Source: Otatea glauca
Taxonomy: Eukaryota > Streptophyta > Magnoliopsida > Poales > Poaceae
Assembly (NCBI GenBank): GCA_036346275.1
Contig: CM070713.1
Span: 59,949,567 to 60,013,566 of the forward strand
Direction of reading: 5' to 3'
Length of the DNA: 64,000 nucleotides
Positions 23,028-34,559 of this stretch are shown piece after piece (the first letter of the stretch is position 1; every line of letters starts with the position of its first letter). Below the pieces are notes generated by a model that saw only the letters and a list, made by a program, of their open reading frames with translations, was not told the DNA's origin and made no database searches. Both the position numbers and the translations under genes were made by a program.

Positions 23028-24797
23028 ATGGCGATGGACAAGTATTCCACCAAGCCTCCCATTTTTGCTGGGGTTGATTTTTCGTTTTGGAAATCGCGGA
23101 TGGAGTCATACGTCACTGCCCAGCGCTTCCTGATATGGCAGAAGGTGAAACTCCCGTATGAGGTTCCTGCTGATTAAAACGTCACGGCCGGAAATATGGC
23201 TGACGTTGAGGCGAACGCTAAGGCAAGGAACATCCTCATACAGGGTCTTAGCCGCAGTGAGTATGATAGGATTTCTCACCTTCGTTTCGCTCACGATATT
23301 TGGATGACCCTCGATGCTTACCATGAGGGCACTACTCAAATCAAGACCGTGAGGCAGGACCAATTCAAGCGTGAGTTCAACAAGTTTGAACAACACGCTG
23401 GTGAGAGTCTTGATGAGTGTTTTGGTCGGTTTACCAAGTTTTTGAGCGATCTTCGAGCAGTTGGTTGCATATACCCTGACTCGGATAATGCTCGACATTT
23501 CTTGACCGCACTCGATTTGCGCGTTTAGGAGATGAAGGTGACCACCATTAAGGACACCACCGACTTGTCGACTCTGACTCTTGACGGGCTTTATTCCCAC
23601 CTCAAGACTCATGAGATTGGTGTCGTCTCTCGGAAGATAAAATCTCAGTCGATGGCCTTGGTCACCGATCCTATTGGGTCTTTCTCCGGACCTTCTCTTG
23701 ACTTTGCTTCTGGTTTTTCTCTCTTTGCACTTTGCGACGTAAGTGATGAACTTCTGGAACGATTTCTAGAAAATGAGCTTGCTCTTGTCGCTCGCAAATT
23801 TTCCAACATCTACAAGAGGGTGAGAGAGAGAAAGAGAGGTGGTATCACTTGCTTTGAGTGTGGTGGCCCCAACCACATTCGGGCAAATTGCCCCAAACTG
23901 GAGAAGACCAAGAACGACGCTGGCGGTTCGGCAAAGAATGACTACATCGATAAGAACCGCAACAAGAAGCCTCCAGTTCGTGAGCCAGCACGTGAGAAGA
24001 AGTACCGCAACTTCTCCAAGAACAAGAAGCTTTTCCATCGCGTCCTCTCCGCGCTTGACGACATCAACCTCTCTGACACGGAGACATGGAGCGACGAGGG
24101 CGAGGATGATCTGCAAGAGAAGAATGGCGGCGATGACTTCTCCGGCATGTGCTTCATGGCCGACACCAACGGCATCAGCGACTCGGACGAGGTATCCTCC
24201 TATGACCAGCTCAATGAAGCTTTTTGCAAATTAGGAAAATTTCATGCTAGAGCTAGAGCTAGGTCTATGGAGCTAGAGAAGGAAGTAGGTACCTTGGCTC
24301 GGGACTTAGCCTATCTTAGATCTTCTCCCTCTCGAGTCACTGATGATTGTTCCTTGTGTGATGCCGTGCTTGAGGAGTTAGAGAAACTAAGGACCATACA
24401 TGATAGTGTGCTTGTTGAACTTGATGGTCTTAGGTTGAAGAATGCTAGCACTAGTTCTGTTGATGCTATTCCTGTTGAGGCTAGTTTTCTTCATGCTCAC
24501 TCTACTCCATGTTCAAATTGCCCTAAATTGCTTGTCGAAATTGATGCCATGAGCGATCACCTTAGGAAGCTTTCTTCTAGAAACGATGAACTTGAAATGC
24601 TTGCTTCTAAGGAACCAGTCAGCTCATGTGAGGGCTGTAGGCAACTAAAACTTGACAATGAGTCCTTAAATGTCAAGTGTGCTAAACTTGCTAAGGACTT
24701 ACTAGATAAGTCACAAGAAAGTTGCTTGCGATGTTCTGTGATTGAGGAGGACTTGGATAAAATCCATGTCGAGCTTAGGAAGAAATTAGAAGACTAA
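23028..24797 (+). pseudogene. gag-like protein of the gag-only element, two in-frame stops
   Basis: The likely start ATG at 23028 follows the primer site by 40 bases. The frame begins with a KPPIFAGVDFSFWK segment, the copia gag N-terminus. A capsid-like domain (residues about 50-170) follows, then a CCHC knuckle CFECGGPNHIRANC at 23850-23891, a Lys/Arg-rich stretch, an acidic segment and a long coiled-coil tail with Cys pairs. TAA at 23175-23177 and TAG at 23526-23528 interrupt the frame without shifting it. After 24797 the same frame continues for some 50 codons past another stop (CEALKIEAAVLREKNA), so the ancestral protein was longer. The product would build particles in the cytoplasm; this copy can make only fragments unless stops are read through. 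Confidence 0.85.
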
Positions 24798-27700
24798 GCC
24801 TATAGAATTAGAAATGCGTCTTGCATTTCTTGTGAGGCCCTCAAGATTGAGGCAGCCGTGCTGAGGGAAAAAAATGCACGTGCTGAGAGAGCTCATCTTT
24901 CTGGTTCTTCTTCCTCTCCTTCCCCTGTTCTTCTTGTGCTTCTTTCTTTCGAGATTGCCAGTATCTTATGAGCACTCTCGAGAAGTTTGTTGGAGGCAAG
25001 AGAAGCTCAATCTTACTCTAGACCAATCCAAGATTAGTAGATTCAATCAAGGTCTAGGATTTGATCCCTTGGAGCATGCTCGGGCGCATCCTCCCACCAT
25101 TGTGCGCGGCTCCAAGAGTGGTGAGATTGTGATAGCTCCCAGAGTGAGCACCACCGTGTTTAGGTCTGCTGGGTTGTCCATAGGACTTCCGACCGTAAGG
25201 GTGTTACTCCCGTGCTTCGCCTCTAGCAAGGCGGCACACATGCACCTTCCGTAAGAAGGATGGTCACCTAGTAGATTTACGCTTGAGCGCGCCAAGATCA
25301 CTCGGCGTGGCGTGTTGTCGCTCTTAGGGGTATTCGTGGTCATCCCGGACTTTGAGTGCTCCTAAGGTACACACTGCTTCTAGACAGGTTAGAGAGTCGC
25401 CTGTTTTTGGGCAACGTCCAGGACTCGGTTTTCATGTTGGTTCTTCGAGTTTTAGTCATGGAGCTGTTCGTAGTCAGTCTTTCCGCCGTACTTTTGATAT
25501 TCCTCGTTTTTCCCATCGAGGTAGATATCGATGGTGTGGCGCGTTAGGTAGGAGTTTTAGGCGCTTCACCGGGGTGGTTCGGCTTTTGCACCACGGCGAG
25601 CTAACCCGATTCCTCCTAGAACATCTACTAGAGTTGCTACTGACCTTGTTAGGGTTAAACGTCAGAGAGATACTCGAGTCCAGTCTTCTTCAGTGGCTGG
25701 TACTCTGAGGCGTCGAGTGGTTCAATATTGGATCCCCAAGTCTTCACTCTATCCCAGTACTGAGTCATCTTTCCCTCTTGTGTCAATTCCTTGTGTCATG
25801 TCTATGCGATGATGCTTTTAAGTGCCTTTTGCCTTTCTCATGGCATGAGTCGCTTGAGGCTAGCTTGAGGATGTGATCACTGCCTAGTGGAGTGGATTTG
25901 GGTCATCTTGTGGACTTATCCTTTCTTAGTTCGATTCTTAGTCCATGAGTTGTCCTGAGGCATCATCTTCGCCGTGCATAAGTAGTGGACCTTGTTTTTC
26001 CTCGAGGTACCCACTCACGGCAAGAATTGCAGGTAAGTATGTTGGTCATGTTGATCCTTACTAATCTCATCTAGGATCGTTTTGTCGCTTTTCAATGTTG
26101 ACACTCGATGTGAATTCCGAGTTGGCCTTTGCGGCTTGTCTCTAGAGGATTGGATCTTCCTGCATGACCATCATGAGCATCATGCTAACCTGCATGTACT
26201 TTCAACTTTGTTTGCCTCGTGTTTCGCTCCACAAGTGTTGAGCTTCATGATAACAGCATTGGGGACTTCCACTTCCATGGTTAGCTATCTCATACCCTCA
26301 TGTCGGTTATACTTGTGATCATCATTTCCATGATATGTTGTGATTGCTCTTGCTCCCATGTGTATTATATGTACTTTGCTAGGTCTTGTTAGTTTTTGTC
26401 TGTCTTGTTTTGTGCCATAGCATGTTTTCTCCAACCATCTTTGTGCTTCATGTATTATATCCTAAATTCATGAGCTCTTTCCCAAAGATGTGATTTTCTT
26501 GTTTTTATCCCGTCCATGATATTGTTCATTTGGTATGAGCATTTGTGTTAACTATGGGCACGTGTTGTATATCATTTACTTTATTTTGTCATGAGTAGTA
26601 TCTAGGTTATATGACCCTGATTTTCTATTACATCCATGATTAGCTTTGTTTAGACTTTGTTTGTCAGACTTTGTGCTACATGTGAATGCCTTTCATGAGA
26701 TTAGGGTCATATGATCTAGCTGCATTAGATAACTTATATTGTTCATGATCACCTTTTATTGTCCTTCATGCTTATATGCTTCATACCTATTTTTGCATGA
26801 GCTTGTGTTCTTCATTCATGGCATGTATTCATCAACATGCATAGAGTGTTGCCATAAGTAGCTTCTCATCTTTGTGTCCATTGTCACCATTTACTTTCAT
26901 GCTGTCTGTGTCCTCATGACCTTTTGTTTGGTCTTCTTTTGACGGGCCTTTTCGCAGCATGTAAATATTGTTATTGAGACTATGGATAAATGGATCTTGA
27001 TGTTGCTAATTGGTTTGTTTTATGCATGATCCTCATTGGTTGTCTTTATTCATCTTGCTCATGTTATATCTAGTAGCATGTTGTTGTGCTTCATTGTGGT
27101 ATTTCTTCATTTACATGCTCATTGCCATGTTTAGGGTAGTATCTTGATCCGTGTATTTCTAGGCTTGCACATGATCCCTGCTAGCATTTTGTTGCTGTGA
27201 TGCACCTTGCTTAGCTTCTTCTGCCAGCATGACAGTGCTATGATGCACCTTGCTGTTGTTTATCATGTGGATATGTTTTCACTGTTGTCTATGGATATAT
27301 GGATCTTGATGCTATCTTTAGCTTGGTTGTGATCATGATCTTACATTACCTTCTGCATCATGTTCATGCTCTAGATGATCATTTGCCACACTTTTCCTGT
27401 ATCTTGTCCATTCGTGCCTAGGAACTGGATCCGCTTAACCCCGCCAAAAAAGCATAGATTTGTTGGATGCATGTGTGTAGGCTTTCAGGTGAGAGACCAT
27501 CATCCTAGGAATATCTCTAAGTCTTCTTCCCCGCTTTTGGATCCACTTGGTCATTTGCCACTACTTGCACTACACGCAGAGGTAAGTACCTCTGAAAATG
27601 TTGATGATAGTGATGGGTCTCTTAGGAGGTTGTGGTTCTTTTGTAGGTAGAGCTTGTGTCCTGTTTGTCTAGAGTCTTTTGGTTGGACTTCTAGCATAGT

Positions 27701-29698
27701 TAGGTTGCTTCTTACCTTGAGCCATTTTGCTCCTTAGAGACCATGTGGTTTTAGATCTTATCTCTTCTCCTCTAGCTTTCTACTTATCTCTTGTGAGGTG
27801 AGAGTTTTAGAGTGTGCCTCAAGGGGAGTAGAGTGTGTTCAGGGGGATTTGAGCTTGGGTTTGTGAGCTCATATGGCATATTTTGAGGGGGAGCTGGTCT
27901 GTATTATATGTATATATTTTCTTCCAGCATTTCCTTTCTTCTTCTGGGTGACTTTGGGCTTGTTTTCTTGAGTTGAGTTCACTCACTTAGAATTCTGGCA
28001 TGCCTTGCATGGTCCTCTTATCTTGTGCTTTAGGTTGCTATCATGCGTGATTAGCTATTCTCTCTTCTCTCTAGGTTGAATTCCCTCACAGTCTTATAAG
28101 TCTAGCAGGTTTTGGGGCCTCCTGGGTAGACAGGGTCTGTGTGCACTCCTTAGTTGGGATCTAGAATCAGCTTCCTTATGTCAGTCTCTGGGGAAGATAA
28201 GAACGAGTATGAGCCGTAGTGAGTCTCTTCTATCTTATCTATGCTCAATAGCCATCCAGTTTTGCAGTTTCTCGACTTCTTCTCCTCATTCTGTTTTTCT
28301 GGTTATTATTGAGTTCATTCGTGTTTTCTTTATGCCTAATCTTGATAATAACTCAACTTTAACCAGATTTAAGCTTAAAATTGATTCATTTGTTGAGGGG
28401 GAGTTTGAGAATCTGTTCGTGCATTGCATATAGACTGCATTTCCTGTTTAATGAGCTTTGTCTATTATGCAATTGATTTCTTCTTCATGCTATACACCAT
28501 GCTACATCATATGGAGAAAATCACTAGCTTAGATATGTCCAAGTTCATTTAACTTGCTAAGCTAAAAAAAATGAAATAAGCCTTAAATGAAAAACTTGAT
28601 GAAACTTGTTGCTTTTACTTGCTAGGTTTCTTCTCTAGAGGTTTGTGCCATAATTTGAGAAATTTTGGAGTTCTCTAGAGTCCCTATAGCAACTTGGGTG
28701 AAACTAGTTTGTTTCATACTTGAGTCCTTCATTTGCTCATGAATCATTATGCTAAAAATTAAAATTAAGCAAAATTGACTCTTCTTGACTCCACACCTTG
28801 CATTTCCAAGACAGCTTCCCATTGCACTTGGGATGAACTTGGAGTGCATCGTGTATGACCTAGACCATCTTCTTAAGAGTTCATCTTGAGGTGGTCGCAT
28901 ATGGCTTGAGTCAATTGCTTGTTAAAAGAAAAATGCAAATAAAAAAAACATAAGTGGGTAAAGAATGCAAATAATGTCAAACATTTGCACCCCACTATGT
29001 CTTGTATGATGATAAATCAAAAATTTGTATTAAGTGATAAATGAGCCCGAAGGACCTTGTATGCTCTTCTAGATTCCCCAAAGTGTTGAGTAGGTTGAAC
29101 TCTAGGTTTTCCTTCTGATCCTTAGAGTGGCTATTTTTCTATTTTTGAAACTAAAGCTAAGTGTTGCACTTGTCAAATCTTGCTAAAAATGATATATTCA
29201 AAACTAAGCTCGTATTTGCACTTGGACATGTCTTAGTTTAGTCATCTTCTGAAATTGACAAGCTTGGTGTAATATCCTTCCATTTTGATCATTTGGATAA
29301 TCTTCAAAGCTCTTTCGATTGCATTTCTAGCATACATAAAAAGAGGGAGAAAATTCCATTTTGTTGCCTATATCGCCAAAAGGGGGAGAAAATGTAGAAA
29401 AGGCATCATTAAAAAAAAGAGAGATAAAAATGTGAAAGCCTGTTGGTTCTTATGATCTTTTTAAATCTTTGCTATTTTTTATGGATCATAATAACATTTG
29501 GCACTTACGATTGGTTTTTAGAGCTTTTGTAGAAAACTTCCTCTTTTCATGGTCTTGCTCTAAATTCTTTCTGCCAACTTGGTCATGAATTTATATCTTT
29601 CTCTCTGGACCAAGTTTGGCTTTGCAATCAAATTGCTTTCTTCTTCTCTCATTCAAACTAAAATTTATGCCTTTTGTGTGGTTTGTCAATATACTCAT
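24798..29698 (+). other. Non-coding interior of the gag-only element
   Basis: 24800-25760 keeps short coding-like traces (for example VVQYWIPKSS near 25725) that probably derive from the gag/pol linker. From about 25780 to 29350 the sequence is T-rich, with frequent CATG words and no frame above about 90 codons. No pol motif (DSG, D-D-E, YVDD) was recognised on either strand. The last 350 bases before the right LTR have AAAGGGGGAGAAA-like purine runs. Confidence 0.7.
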
Positions 29699-29710
29699 CA
29701 AGGGGGAGAT
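29699..29710 (+). other. Polypurine tract
   Basis: CAAGGGGGAGAT immediately upstream of the right LTR is the usual start point for plus-strand synthesis. Similar purine runs occur earlier in the interior (near 27885, 28397 and 29380). Confidence 0.85.
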
Positions 29711-31642
29711 TGAAGGACCATATGGAGGTCCATCCATATTTGTGATGAGTATTTGACTTTATTTGAGCAAGGTGTGCTCAAGTTTGAGTTTGATTTGGAT
29801 TGATTTTCAAGCTAGAGCAATTTGAGTTGCTGGTCGAAGACCAGTCGTCCGACCCCGAGTGGTCGGGGCTTTGACTGGTCGGAGACCAGTGGTCAGACTC
29901 CGAGTGGTTGAGACTCCGAGTGGTTGAGTCGGAGACCAGTCGTCTGACCCCGAGTGGTCAGGTTTTTGGTTGGTCGGAGACCAGTCGTTCGACCTCGAGT
30001 GGTCTATGCTTTGGCTGGTCGGAGACCAGTGATCAGACCTCGAGTGGTCGGGATGGAGACCAGTGGTCAGACCACGTGTGGTCGGGGTTTTGCTGGTCAG
30101 CGTAGTGTATATCTTTCTGTTGAGATGGATATGTGTTGTTGGACATTGCTATGTGATGTGGTTTCCTTGTCTATGATGGTTGCAGGACTTTGGAGCTAGG
30201 TCATGGTGAGGCGAAGGAGATCAGGACTAGGCTGGGAGAGCTGAGATCCAGATGATAAAGGTGTCGCCAAAGATGACTGAGGCCAGGGAGTAGCTGCAAG
30301 CCAAGAAGACAAAGGAATGGATGAGATGCTAACTTGGAGCTGCTCTGATCAAGGAGGACCGTTGGATCGTGGTCAGGAAGATAGAGTAGCGGGTCAAGTT
30401 AGTATGATTTGAAAAGCGTGCAAAACCCGTTGTGTTGTTGGGTTTCGGGTCAGCCCATGCATAGCTGTGTGAGTGGATAAAATCCCAGCCTTTGATGGAG
30501 TGCTCTAGGGTTAAGGGACTCATCCAAGGGTAGTAGGTGGCCCAAGAGTAGTATAAATAGGGGTGGAGGGGTAACCTCCTTCCCTTGAAGGTTTTTGAGG
30601 TTTTTGATGCTCCTTTGAGCTTTACCCACATGAATGTGAGGCTTTGTAACCTCTCCTTCCAGAAATGAAATGTTTCCTCGTATCATTTCTTTTCTTTGTG
30701 CATTTACATTACGCATTTAAATTACGCAATTTACATTATGCACTTAAATTACGCAATTAAATTCAGCACTTACATTCTTGCAATTTACATTTATGCAATT
30801 TGGATTTGCCACCTCTCCTTCTAAATGCTGTTATTCTAGGATGTCCTGAGGGTGTTCATTTGGTTTTACATCTTTCTTACACCCTTGGATAGACTAGAGA
30901 TCAAGTTTTTTTATCAAATTGCAAATCTGTCCAGAACTTGTTCTTCGTGCAGCAGTCAGTGTTTGATTTTTATAACAATATAAAAAAATCATTTTTAAGT
31001 GATTATTTTTGTATAAGGTTCATAACTAATATATACATCTGTATAAAATTTTTTGAGTCCACTGGTTGCACCGTTTGAGAGCTATGAAGTGAAAACCGAG
31101 CCTCAAACTTTCTTGTCGAAGTTCCTGACTGTCTGTATTGCTTGATTTTTCATTCTTATTCTACAAAGCATTCTGAGGTAATTTTTGGTGGAGTGGTTCA
31201 CGTCTCAACTGCTCACAGGGACAAAAACTTCCAAAAATTTTAGAGCAACAGAAACTCACCAACCACCTGTTCCAACTGAGGACAATTTCTAAAAATCTGC
31301 TTTAAACTTTTCTGAAAAGAGACTTTGGTGTTTTAGCTTTATCTCTTTTAGAAAAGAAGTCTTTTGAATTGATTCCTCTTTTGTTTGGACACTTGACAAC
31401 CAGGATTGTGATTAAAAACCCCTCACATGATTCATGGTTCTTATCCATGCAAGTTAGGGGTACATATAATTGTCTAATTGTTCTGGATTTTTGGAGGGTG
31501 TGCGAATCTGAGAAGCACCAGTTTGAACGAAAATCTTTGGGTGCTTTAGATTTTTATTGCAAGAGTGTTTGGAGTACTTTGAGTGGGGAAAATTTTATTT
31601 GGGATCATTTACCCCTCCTTTGATCGCCATTTCGATCTTTCA
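29711..31642 (+). repeat. Right (3') LTR of the gag-only element
   Basis: 1932 bp. It is almost identical to the left copy by eye; it carries an extra GACTCCGAGTGGTTGA-type duplication near 29897-29930 inside the GGTC block. The small number of differences suggests a fairly recent insertion, but the divergence was not counted. Confidence 0.93.
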
Positions 31643-31647
31643 ATATT

Positions 31648-32094
31648 TCTATCTGGCTAGCTAAGATCAACCATGGAAATCTACAACTGCACCAACAGTG
31701 GATAACCAGATCCATCAGTGGAACTGGAAGCCTTGGAAGGAAGGTAGAGCTCTGGCATCGCAACATCCAGTTGGCTGGTCGGAGTGGATCTGACTCCACT
31801 GCAAGGGAATCATCTATTGATCTCAAAAGACCTCGGGATCCCCAAGTTCCTAACAATCCCAACATATAGCATGCACTGTTGCCACGCGGGATCACAGGAC
31901 TTGCTTGTCCATTGCGAATTCACATGATTCTAAGAACGTAGAAATATAACAGGAATGCACGTATAAAATAGAGAATTAAAAAACACAGGACTTTAATATC
32001 GGAATTGATGTTTGATGTGGAAAAACAAATAAATAGGAATCTTAAACGTGTACATAATAGAGTACTAATCAGAACATTATCCGACAGCACATAA
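31648..32094. other. Unassigned DNA with a short orphan frame
   Basis: From about 31662 to 31868 the + strand stays open for some 70 codons up to a TAG. The composition is less AT-rich than its surroundings and it may be the end of an exon or a gene fragment, but no domain is recognised. It starts right beside the LTR element insertion. The rest is AT-rich and unremarkable. Confidence 0.3.
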
Positions 32095-32163
32095 TAAAAT
32101 CTTGAGTAAATTTCATAAAACCTCATATTTTGTGGTTGTTGTTGTATAAAATCCTAGATATTA

Positions 32164-32544
32164 GAGCTCTTTTATAGTGGATTAAAATCAATATAAGCCG
32201 TCCATTCTTTTAAATCTAATGGTTGAGATCAATTTAGATCTAGTTATACTACCACCTGTAGTATTGGTAGTAAAATTGAAAGAGGGGTAAAAGGGTAAAA
32301 AATTCCGTCATACTATCTGTCCTCTACGGTAAAACACATCATGTGATCCTGCATTCAATAGATAAGAAGTCTTTGAAGATCAATAGGTATTCGGTGAATC
32401 CAAAATTGTAAACGAATTAGGAAAAATCTAAAATACCCCTAATAAATGGATAGAAAAAGTCTAAAATACCCTTGAGAATGGATGGTTAGATTTGATTCCT
32501 ACTACCACTACTTACTACCTATGTAATCCACTGTAAAATTTCTC
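32164..32544. mobile_element. MITE nested in the Pack-MULE
   Basis: The ends are GAGCTCTTTTATAGTGGATT on the left and, reverse-complemented, GAGAAATTTTACAGTGGATT on the right. A perfect 8-bp duplication AGATATTA flanks it (32156-32163 and 32545-32552). It lies in the left arm of the Pack-MULE. The 8-bp duplication suggests hAT; the GAG... start could also be a MULE. Confidence 0.85.
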
Positions 32545-32642
32545 AGATATTATGGCTTGTATCACTTAATCCCATGTGTTATAGTCATAATATTTCACAA
32601 AACCCTACATCGTTACAATTACTTGTCCACAATCGCGACCGC

Positions 32643-32772
32643 ACACGATAATGGCGAGATGTTCTCCCTGCTCGACACCTCTGATCGCATGACAGAAGAC
32701 CTCGCACGCCTCTACTTTCAGCAGCTCATCTTCACCGTGACCAAATACTTGAAGTTTTGTGAAATATTGTGA
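32643..32772 (+). pseudogene. Captured CIPK/SnRK3-like kinase fragment
   Basis: The + frame reads GEMFSLLDTSDRMTEDLARL and then YFQQLI. The pattern 'GGELF...GRMTEDxARxYFQQLI' is the N-lobe/C-lobe junction (helices D-E) of plant CBL-interacting and related SnRK kinases (family knowledge). Only about 30 residues remain; there is no glycine loop, HRD or DFG, so no kinase is encoded. The frame runs into the MULE arm and stops at 32770-32772. It is a gene scrap carried by the transposon, not a host gene. Confidence 0.65.
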
Positions 32773-32873
32773 CTATAATACCTGGGGTTAAGTAATATAA
32801 GCCACAATATCTAGAGTTTTATGCAACAACGATCGCAAAACCTAAGATTTTATGAAATTTACTCTAAAATCTT

Positions 32874-33551
32874 TCATGTGTTGCTTCAAATAAGAAAACA
32901 CAAGTGAGCCCAGTGAACCATCGATCTTATTATGTCCCCTCTCACAATCATCCAGTCGTTCTTATCGGTACATCTTTCTCCTTTATCGTTCTTCTCCAAA
33001 CCCAAGCCCCAAATCGAGCTAGACAAAGTGGCGGTGGCATACGATATGTATCGCTGGTGGCGGCAACGGAGTGCAAATAGCGAGTAGCTGAGGCGGCGCG
33101 AGATGGCCACCGATGGCTGTGACGCGGCACGAGGCAGTGCGGCGGCAGCTCGTGTTGACATGGCGGGCGGCAACAGGGTGCGAGAAGGCTTCGTGCGCCT
33201 CGCTTCGCCTCCCTACACGAAAGCATACAAAAAGAGAGGTTTGAGTGGATGTTACATTTCTGTAAATTTCCTTCGAAATCAATGGAAAAGAATACTGTTC
33301 CTATGGATTGCCATCGAGCAGATCCTACGAATGAAACATGAATACAGTACCCATTTCAGAGGAGACAAGAATCCTGTGTTTTTCCGTTAAAAATCCGATG
33401 AATCAAATAGGCCCTAGAATCATTTGGATGCATGCAGACAAAGCATGCGAACGTAGTGATGTCGCAATGGTAGGAGGCACAATCAAGGGGATTACCCACC
33501 AAAACTAAACGGCCCGAGACGAACAATTAATATTTGGTGATTGATAAATGG
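32874..33551. other. Unassigned DNA
   Basis: 32990-33215 is GC-richer with overlapping short frames on both strands and no recognised domain. 33240-33417 ends in AATCAAATAGGCCCTAG, like the end of a grass hAT MITE, but the other end was not found. No gene is called. Confidence 0.35.
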
Positions 33552-33553
33552 TA

Positions 33554-33793
33554 CTCCCTCCCTTTAAGATTATAAGATGTATTTTTTGAATAGTCTAATC
33601 CATAAATATAAAATATATTTCATATGGTGTTCTCTATATACCACTAATAAATATCAATATTTACTTTACATTCTCTGCATGCATGCATTGAATATAGTGC
33701 TTAGTGATAATAATTAGGAATAATTTAGTTATTTTAATATCTTTAGTCTATGTGACAAGAAGAAATATGTCTTATAAACTTGAACGGATAGAG
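33554..33793. mobile_element. Stowaway-type (Tc1/mariner) MITE
   Basis: The left end reads CTCCCTCCCTTTAAGATTAT and the right end, reverse-complemented, CTCTATCCGTTCAAGTTTAT. TA dinucleotides flank both ends (33552-33553 and 33794-33795). The CTCCCTCC start, AT-rich interior and length of 240 bp are typical of grass Stowaway elements. Confidence 0.88.
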
Positions 33794-33795
33794 TA

Positions 33796-34559
33796 CTTGA
33801 TTGTTTTTTTTTTTGCTCGTGAGCACTTAAATTTTTTGGCTGATATGTGTTGTTTTGTGTCCACATTATATTTTATCATTTTGACTTTGTGAGTTTTTCT
33901 TAGGGTGAACAATATGATAAAGGAATAATCAATTTGTTTACGTTCGTTAGGAGCCATAAGATAAACGAACAAGTAGAGTTTTTGTTTGTTGTGTTCTTTA
34001 TAGTTTGTTTTATTATTTTCTTACAAATTTACATAATAGTTTGTTTTATTATTTTCTTACAAATTTACATAATTTAATTTGTGTAAAACTAGTATAAAAT
34101 TGATGTAAAAAGGTCATAAAAAATAATCTATATTGGAGTATTCCTCAATGTATCACATCACATGATAATAACAAATGACAAATTATTGAACAGACACAAA
34201 TATGCTTCCAATATTAAAAAATTGAGTGCTTTTTGATAAAATAATACTCGAATAAGAACAGAGAAGGTAAATTGATTTCATCCCTTAGATCTATATCTAA
34301 GAGCTAAACATTTAAGTACTATTTAGTGGAAAAAAACAATCGAGTTTCCCTGTACACCACCTTATATTTACCCCACCATCGCGATTAGGAAACTAACACG
34401 CCACGTGCCAACAATTTACTGAGCACCGAGCCCGGACTCAATTTTTCAGAAGACTATATATGTCACTTAATATATTTATAGTATAGTGCCTGTGCTAACG
34501 CTACGACGACAGTACACCCGCTTATCAATTAAATGAGAAGATAAGTATGAATACAACAC
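33796..34559. other. Unassigned AT-rich DNA
   Basis: A local duplication of TAGTTTGTTTTATTATTTTC occurs near 34001 and 34037. No gene or element end was recognised. Confidence 0.5.

Larger units (their letters stand above)
21062..31642 (+). mobile_element. Complete gag-only (TR-GAG-like) copia-type LTR retrotransposon
   Basis: Two nearly identical LTRs (21062-22972 and 29711-31642) start TGAAGGACCAT and end GATCTTTC(A/G). They bound a 6.7-kb interior, with a perfect 5-bp duplication ATATT on both sides (21057-21061 and 31643-31647). A Met-tRNA primer site directly follows the left LTR and an AGGGGGAGAT polypurine tract directly precedes the right one. The only recognisable coding part is a gag-like frame at 23028-24797 and its degraded extension. 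No protease, integrase, RT or RNase H motif was found in any frame. It therefore fits the non-autonomous TR-GAG class and would need pol from a partner, plausibly a SIRE-like copia element (inference from shared PBS, PPT and the ATTCACCCCCTCT LTR motif). Confidence 0.9.
32104..32864. mobile_element. Mutator-type MITE carrying a gene fragment (small Pack-MULE)
   Basis: Long inverted ends begin GAGTAAATTTCATAAAA on both strands. Homology of the arms extends over roughly 110-120 bp once the nested MITE at 32164-32544 is removed. The flanks are a perfect 9-bp duplication TAAAATCTT (32095-32103 and 32865-32873), the Mutator signature. The loop between the arms (about 32630-32750) is GC-richer and encodes part of a protein kinase. 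Capture of host exons between MULE ends defines a Pack-MULE. Confidence 0.88.

Noticed and set aside
33103..33390. 95-codon frame starting MATDGCDAARG
   Set aside because: Runs from a GC-rich patch into MITE-like sequence; frames on the other strand are equally open.
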